From positions 1 to 64,000 of the IMG/VR virus record IMGVR_UViG_3300000956_000002: DNA of 64,000 bases; one strand, given 5' to 3'. Shown here one piece after another: positions 57,201 through 64,000 of the stretch. The translations under genes were made by a program, and so were the position numbers. Each line of letters starts with the position of its first letter. Positions within the stretch are counted from its first letter, which is position 1. Origin of the DNA: a virus. The notes beneath the pieces are model-generated. The model was not told the DNA's origin. It made no database searches and saw nothing but the letters and a program-made list of their open reading frames with translations.

Positions 57201-60200
57201 GCGGCGAGTTCCTGGCCAACCCGTTGCTGATAGATGCGGTTGGCTTCAACGATGGAGCGGCCGCGGAGATTGTTCCACGTCAGTCCATGGCTTTTCATGG
57301 CCGCCCGCTGAGTCATCGGCAGCGTGTGGACGGCGCGTTCGAACCAATCCCGCGACCATTTGTGCATCTGATCGGCGCGATTCAAGACCGACCGAGCCTG
57401 GCCGACGAGGCGCGAACCGGACTTCGAGATGGCGGATCCGATAATGGAATACGCCTGTCCCCACAACGGCGACTGGTTTTCGGGCATGATGTGCTGGAGC
57501 CCGCCGTAGTAGTTTTTGAGCAGTTCGAGGTTGTGCGCGTGATAACGGCGGGTGGGATCGTCTGCGTTCTGCGGGTTGGCCAGCCAGTTTTCGAGGAAGC
57601 CGATGGCCTTGCGTTGTTCATCCCAGCGTTGGCGGAGATGGACGACGTTGCCGTCGAGGACTTCGTGGCCGATGCCGATGGTGGCGCCGGACATGGGCAG
57701 CGGCGGGGCGCCGTTCACGCCGGGGACGACCGGGAGGGTGATGGTAGAACCCGCGTCGTCGGCGCTGCGGAGGGCTTTGCCGGGCTCAGGACTGCCGCCC
57801 CATGAGGTTTGATCGTTGAGGATTTCCTTCCGGAGCGCCTGGAATTGAGGATCGGCTTTGATCCTGGCGGCGATTCCGCCGGCATCGACGGCTGCCAACA
57901 GGGGTTCGAGTTCGGACAACATCTCTTCTTCGAGTTCTTTGAAGGCGAACTCGGCGGACATGGCGTTGCGGACCTTACGTTCGCGATCGCGCATCGCCCG
58001 GCGGACAGTGGCCACCGGGTCTTTCGAGAAGTCGTCGGCCAACTTTTTGGCCATGCCGTTGAGTTGCGCGCGCAAGCCGGTTTGCTTGGCGAGATTGGCA
58101 GCTTGGATTCTGGCCGCGAGCTTCGGTGACTTGGCGAGGATGTAACTGGCCCACTTGAGGAGATTCTGATTGTTGAGCGGTTGGCCGGTGGAACGTTTGA
58201 TGTCCTTGTAAATTTCGAGGATGGATCGTCCGCCGCCTTGGCCGGTGAATAGCGCGTTCTGCCCCTCGGGTGTTGACGACAGGGCCGTCACCATGTCGTT
58301 GAGCGTTTGTTCCATGGCGACGGTGGATTCGCTGGCCTCGCGGATGCCGCGGAGTTCGCCCTGCAACACCGCCATGTCGCGATCGGTCTTGGCTTCCTGC
58401 TTTAGCGCCGCGGTCGCTTCTTTGATGGCAGAGTCGAACACCGCTTTGGAATTCGTGAGGATGGCCTGCGCGGCTTGATTCTGCGCCGCCTTGGCTTGCA
58501 CGCGGGCGATGAAATCCTGGAAATGGCGCGAGGTCAGTTTCTTGAACGCCTTCGAACTGTCGTCGAGAACCTGCTGGAGAATTTCTTCGAACCGCAGGAT
58601 GGATTGGCCACCTTCGCCGGCAAGGCGCGCGCGACGATATGGGTCGTTGGCCAGCCGGGCTTTCATCTGTTGGTAGGTTTCGCGACCTTGAGGATTCAGT
58701 TGCTCGCCGATGTCGCGAATGCCTTTCCAGTTGCGGTAATCGAAAGCGTTTTGGACCTTCGGATCGGCGGTGTTGACGCCGAATTGATCGAGGATGTTCG
58801 TCACGTCGGCAGCCTGGGCGAGTTGCGATTCGCCTTCGATCTGCTGCTCCATGGCGGACGACGCGAGGTTGGCGGCGTTGATCGCCTCGTTGGCATCGGT
58901 GACGAATGTGCCGCGTTCAATCGCGCGCTCAAACGCCGGTTGCGCATCATACTTCTGGCGTCCTTCGAGGATGTCGCGGTAAACGCGTTCGCTGGCCGTC
59001 GGGTCTTTGAGTAAACCTTTGAGCCCTTTCCATAATTGCGCGAACCATTGTTTGATGCGGTTGATGATGCCGGGTGAGCGTTGTTCGAGAGTTTCCTGAG
59101 CCAGTCGATCGCCGAAAATCTTGGCAGCGTACTCGTCGAGGTTGATGAACGGGTAGAGGTCCATCGACCAGCCGGGCTCTCTGACGCGGAATTGGAATTC
59201 AACGCTGCTGAGTTTTCCGTCGCGGATTTCTTGAGGCGCGTTCGCCGGCATTTTGGCCAGGCGTTCAGCTTCGAGCGCGGCGCGGTCAGCTTCTGGCAAT
59301 GATTGAATGAGGATGTGAAAGATTTCGTGCGCCGCAGCATCGGGCTTTGCTCCTTCAGCCAATCGCACGAGGCTTCCCAGCATACCGCCTTTGAGCATCA
59401 CTTGCCCTTGGAACCCACCGCCAATGTAACGACGGAGTTCGAGAGTAAGCGGACCGGAGTTCAATCCGCTGGCCTGAAAGATTTCGTGCGCTCGGAGAAG
59501 GACTTTCTTCGTCTGCGGACTCAAGGCGGAGGCATTGACGAGAGTCGGGATGTTGGCATCGGTTGCTCTGCCGATTGCCACCGATGGGCCTTGCGGCGGT
59601 GGAGTATTGACAGGTTCTGTGACGAGAGTACCTTGGCTTCCTTCCGCCTTCAGGGGAGCCGTTTGGGGCGTCGATCCTCGGGGTGACGGAGCAGCAGCAC
59701 CAAACTGTTGGCTGTTGCCGTTTGCTCTCCGCATTGTTCCCTTGTCGATATTCAACACCTGTTCGGAAGTGAGCGTCTGCGTTCCAAACTTCGGGCCGTC
59801 ATCGATCGTCACCGACTGCAACATTGTCTCATCATCGGGACGCGTCTTGACGTTCGTGACTGTGAAGCGCTCGCCTTGAATCTTGAACTTATCGCCGACG
59901 GAGAGTTCATCGCTGACAATCGGCTTGGTGTTCTTGCGCTCCTTCGCGGCGACGGTTTGGAATTTGGCATCCTGAGTGGCCTGCTTTACTTCGGAATAGA
60001 AAGCCTCGCGGTCGGACTTCCGTTTCTTCGGCGCCTCGATGATTTGATTGAGCAGCGTTTCAGGATCGATCGGGCGACCAGTGTTTTGCTCAACGCCTTG
60101 CGCGGCCACGTCTGGAGCCGATGCGGTTGGACTATCGACGAACAATTTGGGCATCGCCTTTTGGGCAGCACGCCAGAGGTCCGCGTGTTCGGATTTTTCG

Positions 60201-62212
60201 CCGGGTTTGATACGGCGCAGCTTTCCGACGTAGCCTTCAATGTCGTCCACGATGTCGGGAGCGCGTTCGTATTTTGGAGCGGACGGCTTCGGTTGAACTT
60301 GTAAGTCCGGCTTACCAGTTGGTGCAACCATTTCGGTGGGTTCAACGAATTGGTTTTGAACTGCCGACGCCGATGGTTGAACCGTTGCAGTTTCTGAAAC
60401 AGTTGGCGAGACGCGGACATTAACCGTCCCATCCTCATTCGGTGACGCGTTAATTACACCCGCTTCAGCCAATTCCTGCCACGACGGCGCCTCTGGACCA
60501 AGAACCGATTTTATGTGGGCGTCGGGAATTCCAAAGTCAGCCATCGAAATATCCATGCTTCGACCTTGCATGTTGGCTTCGAGGTTTCGCCGAATCTCAG
60601 GTGATGAGAATTGATTGGGGTCGCGCGGGAAACGAATATCGAACGACTCATCTTCCGTGGCGGATGGCTGATTGATCGGCGTGCTGGCGATTGGAACGGG
60701 CTGTTGAATGACTGGAATACTTGCGCGTGCGGCTTCCTGTAATTTGGAGAGCGCTGCACGGTTTTCTTCGGCGTAGGTCCGGCGCGCCTGTGTTCTGGTC
60801 TTTTGATTGTCGCCCACATTCGGAAGGCGAAAACCAAATCGGTCGAGTTCTCCCAAGGCAGCATCGATGATGTCGAAATCTGGAAGCGTCAGATTGCCGC
60901 GTTGAATTGTCGCGATGGCGTTACCAACTTGGCTGGCCATTTCTGGCGCCAACCCTGCGGCGTTCAACTCAGCCGCTAATGTTTGTGCCGCCTGCTGACG
61001 AATCTGCTCGACGCGAGAGACGGCAATAGGTTGTTGAATTGTCTCACCGGGCTGTTCGCCTTCCACTGTTTGGAATTCGAGTTCGTCGGTCGGCAGCATG
61101 CTGGTTAAACCAAGTCCTCGAAGATTCATCCCGGATGTGTCTTGGTAGGGATAGAACGGATTCTCCGGCGCAACGCGCTCTTGGATCGGCAACGGCGGAG
61201 GTTCGCTGACGACTTCGAATTCACCGTCCATCGTCGGAGATGCCGGCGGAGGCGTTTGTAGATCGGCGCCGGTCTGAAATTGATTTTCGCCGCGATCAAC
61301 AGCCGCACGAGCCCCGGCAGTCAGAGCGCCGATTCCCGCCGCCATGCCGCCGCCCCACCCAGCGGCTTCCCACGTCTCGGCGATGATTTCGTTCAGCGGT
61401 TTGTCGGGATCGTAAGAAGCTTTGGCGACTGCGATTTGACCAAGTTGATCGAGCGCTTCTTCCCCAGCTTCTTTGAAGATTTCGCCGGAGACATTGCGCA
61501 CGATGCTGTAGATCGAACCCGGAGGCATGTTGCGCGTCACGCCTTCGCCGAGATGGCCAGGCATGAACCGCGTCAGCAATCCAGTGATGGCGCCGCTGGC
61601 CAAGGCTGGCAGTCGCGCTTTGGCCGTAGCCATATCTGGCGAGAACCCTTGCGCTTCGTACGCCTGTTCTGCGGCATCCTGAGTTGAGCCTGCACTTTGA
61701 AGGCCGCCGACGATTGCGGCGCCAACCGGTCCAGCGTATCGACCGGCCACGATGCTCGGCGCTTGCTGGGCTGCCATGCCGCCAAAGTATTCCGCGAACT
61801 CGCGTCCGATGTCTGGATTCTGGCCGCCCAACGTTTGAGAAACGTCAGCCAACTCTGCGGAACCTGCGCGTGCATTGGATTGGAGCGCACGTCCGACTGG
61901 AGTCAGGCTGATTAAATTGAATAACCCGCCAAGACCTGATTCCAAACTTCGCAAGCCTTGAGCGCCGCCCAATGCGAGGCGTTCGAGGATGGTCGATTCG
62001 TCGGGCTGCATCTCGGCTTCACGTTGCGCTTGCTGGCGGAGACGTAGCGCGGCGCCAGATTCGCGGTAGGTGTTGATTGGTCCGCTGTATTGTGGAGTTG
62101 GTTCTGGATAAGGTTCGTAATCGTAAACAACTTCCCACTCACGGGGATCGTATCCCGAAGGGAGATCAGGACCACTCACGACTTCCCATTCGTTCGGATC
62201 GTAGGCTGGCAT
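54236..62212 (-). CDS. Giant virion protein with zincin motif
   Basis: 2658 residues from MPAYDPNEWEVVSGPDL at 62212; an earlier in-frame ATG at 62251 lies on the operator. The first residues have the motif EWEVV twice (residues about 9 and 25), and GEFEVVSE and LEFQTVEG follow near residues 330 and 375. Residue about 960 has HEIFH (DAAAHEIFHILIQSLPEADR), a zinc-protease-type motif. Long helical and Ala/Gln-rich parts follow to the end. Size, late-type orientation and the motif fit large polyvalent virion or ejection proteins of DarB kind. It is the only gene for 8 kb and its antisense frames are shadows. Confidence 0.7.
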   Translation of the reverse strand: MPAYDPNEWEVVSGPDLPSGYDPREWEVVYDYEPYPEPTPQYSGPINTYRESGAALRLRQQAQREAEMQPDESTILERLALGGAQGLRSLESGLGGLFNLISLTPVGRALQSNARAGSAELADVSQTLGGQNPDIGREFAEYFGGMAAQQAPSIVAGRYAGPVGAAIVGGLQSAGSTQDAAEQAYEAQGFSPDMATAKARLPALASGAITGLLTRFMPGHLGEGVTRNMPPGSIYSIVRNVSGEIFKEAGEEALDQLGQIAVAKASYDPDKPLNEIIAETWEAAGWGGGMAAGIGALTAGARAAVDRGENQFQTGADLQTPPPASPTMDGEFEVVSEPPPLPIQERVAPENPFYPYQDTSGMNLRGLGLTSMLPTDELEFQTVEGEQPGETIQQPIAVSRVEQIRQQAAQTLAAELNAAGLAPEMASQVGNAIATIQRGNLTLPDFDIIDAALGELDRFGFRLPNVGDNQKTRTQARRTYAEENRAALSKLQEAARASIPVIQQPVPIASTPINQPSATEDESFDIRFPRDPNQFSSPEIRRNLEANMQGRSMDISMADFGIPDAHIKSVLGPEAPSWQELAEAGVINASPNEDGTVNVRVSPTVSETATVQPSASAVQNQFVEPTEMVAPTGKPDLQVQPKPSAPKYERAPDIVDDIEGYVGKLRRIKPGEKSEHADLWRAAQKAMPKLFVDSPTASAPDVAAQGVEQNTGRPIDPETLLNQIIEAPKKRKSDREAFYSEVKQATQDAKFQTVAAKERKNTKPIVSDELSVGDKFKIQGERFTVTNVKTRPDDETMLQSVTIDDGPKFGTQTLTSEQVLNIDKGTMRRANGNSQQFGAAAPSPRGSTPQTAPLKAEGSQGTLVTEPVNTPPPQGPSVAIGRATDANIPTLVNASALSPQTKKVLLRAHEIFQASGLNSGPLTLELRRYIGGGFQGQVMLKGGMLGSLVRLAEGAKPDAAAHEIFHILIQSLPEADRAALEAERLAKMPANAPQEIRDGKLSSVEFQFRVREPGWSMDLYPFINLDEYAAKIFGDRLAQETLEQRSPGIINRIKQWFAQLWKGLKGLLKDPTASERVYRDILEGRQKYDAQPAFERAIERGTFVTDANEAINAANLASSAMEQQIEGESQLAQAADVTNILDQFGVNTADPKVQNAFDYRNWKGIRDIGEQLNPQGRETYQQMKARLANDPYRRARLAGEGGQSILRFEEILQQVLDDSSKAFKKLTSRHFQDFIARVQAKAAQNQAAQAILTNSKAVFDSAIKEATAALKQEAKTDRDMAVLQGELRGIREASESTVAMEQTLNDMVTALSSTPEGQNALFTGQGGGRSILEIYKDIKRSTGQPLNNQNLLKWASYILAKSPKLAARIQAANLAKQTGLRAQLNGMAKKLADDFSKDPVATVRRAMRDRERKVRNAMSAEFAFKELEEEMLSELEPLLAAVDAGGIAARIKADPQFQALRKEILNDQTSWGGSPEPGKALRSADDAGSTITLPVVPGVNGAPPLPMSGATIGIGHEVLDGNVVHLRQRWDEQRKAIGFLENWLANPQNADDPTRRYHAHNLELLKNYYGGLQHIMPENQSPLWGQAYSIIGSAISKSGSRLVGQARSVLNRADQMHKWSRDWFERAVHTLPMTQRAAMKSHGLTWNNLRGRSIVEANRIYQQRVGQELAASWQRQQGGYNVGDTLSSGEVVTREDMAHLEAQSKAGFDALNLAAKFDEQITKDARGLKKTSNYRSALRTSPYLVPRMFDYSLAAQAKAVSDAVKAGDPAAIEAALNQLWPQVGASLLIDRNPEFAKRTIFDGKGGAFEVAANMMKANPNVIPTIDALANELASSSTIPPDQAKEIVLEEFGRIVSNWSNAVQEKVAAAEQGGKSGDAKNSFTQARGDALAPWTFYRTGFTTTDDVSNHAAGMQSVAVDRVVATLQAIDKDLERQESDLSAKAKELERLGKPNAKQSAIALKEVERRRGQTFDNWQNLKDRRARIQGVLNDLQNPSVSNSDFNTLFNRGAGALVGSLIGNIVTTMKNVSSIFLGRQLRAAGMDEFNTTLRSMLFTKAEAAKILASFAFVGVPKSFGYLLRGMARGVPQLLKGNAREAYLSALRDVIRELSVNVPRRLQSVRELEAAGMYQLPDKVAQFDNQILGSILYRGGIPANEFEGAAKVGGYAAGLFEATLLALANAGFPTMGDAAINGAMWNAVNSQWGPVQGMQDSLKKLYTNWMRGGLPRTFNLQDPADPVNRLSPKELGLSEQTLSQVRRTYQMAGMSFDERAAAFMAELQSNPQSAQFLTTENRQALTETLINKMNRASFSNSPLKFKDGSFLSNMVRPLYGWSLRSFADWEESMAVPTNTETGKMKLWARSMALAGLALAMTGAGGQLQDELVARMLRRALYNQESQNRLPWEEQSLGRGAAGVARLGLESVPLLGILGNLLIPANTPARASFEPTLAVWEAGKSIASWIHGMVASGDPMFGLPDMAAKFIPDSKIVINRLDSQEGRRAGANAVADIKRFATPDLIRPAYKGAVARGIDESTPWKQKMDNAAFRGDRAGFQRAAREAVQANLRMGNKDPVRAVQNYWRSRNPETRALTRRMTPIERAEMMRRAAAQPGANLATEIQQAQQNWAQAGAMIGVRQRDQNTNRVSLRAPSLSRVGRGMARY

Positions 62213-62250
62213 ACTGAGGGTCCTATACTCTGAATTGGCACTTGACGCCA

Positions 62251-62265
62251 TCCGTAAATTACGGA
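62251..62265. promoter_or_regulatory. Operator upstream of the giant gene
   Basis: TCCGTAAATTACGGA at 62251..62265 is a near-perfect palindrome with 7-bp arms and a central A, followed by ATA. It lies 39 bases upstream of the giant gene's start. A rightward small RNA with terminator begins near it, so the site could govern two divergent transcripts. Confidence 0.6.
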
Positions 62266-62347
62266 ATAGGTTACGCGTCCGAACAATCGGTGTGGAAGCC
62301 GAGGGTAAGCGACCGGAACGGTTCAGATGAAATTTTGGGTAACTCCA

Positions 62348-62403
62348 AACCCGCTCGAAAAACGTCTTACCACGTCTTCCACCGAGCGGGTTCTCTTTTT
62401 TTT
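62348..62403 (+). terminator. Strong plus-strand terminator
   Basis: AACCCGCTCG (62348..62357) pairs perfectly with CGAGCGGGTT (62383..62392), followed by CTC and nine T. It reads rightward. No plus-strand gene lies upstream within the gap, so it probably ends a small transcript that begins near 62266. Confidence 0.75.
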
Positions 62404-62758
62404 CCGCGTTTGGACCGTGAGCCGTGCCGCGATATAGGTTGCACGAACTCCGGCGGCCCAACTTCGGTTGGTGCTGGTGAAGGCGTCGGCGAGGACGAGA
62501 ACTCCCCGGCGTGGACGACAAGGAAAACTTCAGTCCTGTGCGGCTGGCGGGATGAGTACAGCTAAGAGTGCAGAGTAACGCCTGCATCTCCTGCCGGATT
62601 ATCGGCGTACGACGCCACAGGATTGAATTTTTCTTTGCCTTCCGACGTTGGCTTTTAAGCCTGCACTCCATTTAGGAGGGGTAGGGGTGGTTGTCTTATC
62701 GGGTTCGTTTTCTTTTGGCTTTCCCTCTCCCGCCTCTTCTGTCAGTAGCTTTAGGTGT
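62404..62758. other. Gene-free spacer
   Basis: About 350 bases without a supported gene. It has short GC-rich inverted segments (for example GGCGGCCCAACTTCGGTTGG near 62450) and a TTTAGGAGGGGTAGGGG purine run near 62670. No open frame with a ribosome site is seen on either strand before 62759. Confidence 0.5.
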
Positions 62759-62869
62759 ATGCCAAAAAACGACCCACCCAAAAGCGACAACACCATTTGG
62801 TTTTTTATTGGAGCCGCCTTTGCAATCGGATTCGTCCTCTACGTGATGCTCGGAGGCGGGGCAGAGTGA
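62759..62869 (+). CDS. Small single-span membrane protein
   Basis: 36 residues: MPKNDPPKSDNTIWFFIGAA then FAIGFVLYVMLGGGAE. A polar N terminus and one span. It is convergent with the last gene, starts 6 bases after a TAGGTG, and ends 4 bases before the stop of that gene. Plausible, but ribosome site weak. Confidence 0.4.
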   Translation: MPKNDPPKSDNTIWFFIGAAFAIGFVLYVMLGGGAE

Positions 62870-62873
62870 CCGA

Positions 62874-64000
62874 TTACCAAGTCGGATCACCGTAGTAGCG
62901 CTTCATCAGTGGAACTTGGCCGATGGCATTGCCGGTCAATTCGATCAATGCGCGAGGATCGAGATAGGTGAACGGCTTAAACACAGGCTCGAAATCCTGC
63001 ATGAACCGGTTGGTGTCGAAATTCGGCTGGAGCCTCGAACCGGGGACGACTGACGCCTGAAGTGGAGGTGCGGCAGGCCCGAGGTATTCCAGTGGCGCTT
63101 CAGCCGGAGTGGGCGGCAAAGGAATTGGAGCCCGATTGTAATCCGTGCGTGTGTCAGCGAATGACGCATCCCGTGCGCTGATCATCGGCACCGGTATCTC
63201 TTGCCCTTGCGGCCCGACCTTAACCATCTGGCCAGTTTGGCGACTGCGAAGGACTCTCCATCCGTTTCCCCCTTGTTGCGGGCCACGCGGAGCGCCACTC
63301 ATCTGCGGAGGAGGCGGCGCAAAATCGCTGCCGTTACCCATGTCGATACCACCGTCGTCGTAGGATTCGTCGTAACCGCCGGTATCGTATCCAAAATTAT
63401 CAACCGGAGCCGCAGGCGGCGTGGAACTTAATCCGATCATCCGTCCTATCTTAGTGAAGAATCCTGGGTCATCTTGCGGAGAGAGCGCCGACGGATTGTC
63501 CTGCGCGTAACGATTAGCGAAACCACGGATCATAGTCATCGTCGCGGGATCAAATCTACGCGAGAACATCTGCGTCACCTGTTGAGGAGTCAAAGCCCCA
63601 GCGGCCGCAGCAGCAGCCACATCTTGATAGTATTTGCGGTCGGACTCCGATTTGAAGTTTGCCATCGAATCCTGATGGAAGCGTTCGCGTTGATCGTATC
63701 CACTTTTATTGAATCGCTCGCGTTGCTGACGATTGGCTTCCGCATTGAGCGCCTGAATCTGGCGCCATTTTTCCTGAGCAGTCAGCGTCTTGTCGGCGTG
63801 GATGCGTTGCTGTTGCTGATTGATCCAATCACGCTCGTTTCTTACCTGCGTCTCTCCAAACCGGGCTTCATCCAATTCGAACTTTAGAGGATTCAGATAA
63901 TTCGCAAGCCGTTGGCTTCGCAAATCCTCCAATCCGGACTGATACTTGAGACGTTGCCATTCGGTCGGCAACATTCGAGCCCCACGTTCTTTGGCGTCCA
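62874..64000 (-). CDS. Gln-rich virion/ejection-like protein (cut by window edge)
   Basis: At least 366 residues from an internal ATG at 63974; the frame stays open to base 64000, so the true start is outside. The first 120 residues are helical, Gln/Arg-rich (ERDWINQQQQRIHADKTLTA), as in ejection or tail-associated proteins. The middle is Pro/Gly/Asp-rich and disordered, ending YYGDPTW. It precedes the giant gene on the same strand. Role by context only. Confidence 0.55.
   Translation of the reverse strand, partial: DAKERGARMLPTEWQRLKYQSGLEDLRSQRLANYLNPLKFELDEARFGETQVRNERDWINQQQQRIHADKTLTAQEKWRQIQALNAEANRQQRERFNKSGYDQRERFHQDSMANFKSESDRKYYQDVAAAAAAGALTPQQVTQMFSRRFDPATMTMIRGFANRYAQDNPSALSPQDDPGFFTKIGRMIGLSSTPPAAPVDNFGYDTGGYDESYDDGGIDMGNGSDFAPPPPQMSGAPRGPQQGGNGWRVLRSRQTGQMVKVGPQGQEIPVPMISARDASFADTRTDYNRAPIPLPPTPAEAPLEYLGPAAPPLQASVVPGSRLQPNFDTNRFMQDFEPVFKPFTYLDPRALIELTGNAIGQVPLMKRYYGDPTW

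Noticed and set aside
54341-57805. Long plus-strand frames opposite the giant virion gene
   Set aside because: They lie wholly in its complement, lack ribosome sites and have Arg/Gly/Ala-rich shadow composition.
1-64000. CRISPR array
   Set aside because: No run of regularly spaced direct repeats with unique spacers was seen.

Overview
The window is a stretch of a tightly packed, tailed double-stranded DNA bacteriophage or prophage (podovirus-like: large portal with a C-terminal coiled coil, scaffold, coat, tailspike and giant virion protein). The host cannot be read directly. One phage gene (27553..28089, minus) ends in a VPD-type C-terminal sorting tail of the PEP-CTERM/VPDSG-CTERM class, which is best known from Verrucomicrobiota and relatives, and many exported proteins have Gram-negative-style signal peptides, so a Verrucomicrobiota-like host is my best inference. 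Base 1 coincides with the 3' CCA end of a tRNA-Ala(GGC) 3' half on the minus strand, which looks like an attachment-site core. Together with a repressor gene and dispersed operators this points to a temperate phage. No integrase, endolysin or obvious small terminase was found in the window.

Layout. 117..3639 (minus): a translationally coupled operon of small genes with an ArdA-like anti-restriction protein. 3640..5070: 1.4 kb with no convincing gene, rich in inverted repeats and closed by an intrinsic-type terminator; a candidate large structured RNA. 5071..11173 (plus): a coupled operon of about 17 mostly unknown small genes, including a PP-loop PAPS-reductase-like enzyme and a DUF1643 protein. 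11100..14191: an RHH-like regulator, a small plus-strand gene, a GGRGI-type putative homing nuclease and the large terminase subunit (minus). 14248..34555 (plus): portal, scaffold, coat, an adaptor fused to a metallophosphoesterase, three secreted fibre-like proteins, a large beta-helix tailspike, then small membrane or lipoprotein genes of lysis type. 34517..46275 (minus): DnaB helicase, replication initiator/loader, C5-methyltransferase, RusA-like resolvase, SSB, PD-(D/E)XK nuclease, Rad50-like ATPase, a putative annealing protein, an HTH protein and DUF2303. 46291..46735: an immunity-type switch with a divergent HTH repressor. 46835..54242 (plus): an HNH nuclease, an FtsK-gamma-like domain fused to a glycosyltransferase-like region, a glycosyltransferase/FkbM methyltransferase cassette and a phage Dam methylase. 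54236..64000 (minus): a giant 2658-residue virion protein with a zincin motif and a Gln-rich protein cut by the window edge.

The most unusual features are (i) a family of dispersed palindromes related to TTCCGTAATTTACGGAA, placed almost only in gaps between genes and next to the repressor, which resembles a stoperator network; (ii) the seven-gene glycan cassette; (iii) the run of signal-peptide fibre proteins with a CTERM-sorted neighbour; (iv) the large non-coding block; and (v) an FtsK-gamma-like domain read through a tRNA-like element into a glycosyltransferase. Three GGRGI-type nucleases and two HNH nucleases sit next to operon heads, the terminase and the replication genes. All family assignments come from reading motifs by eye; no database search was made.
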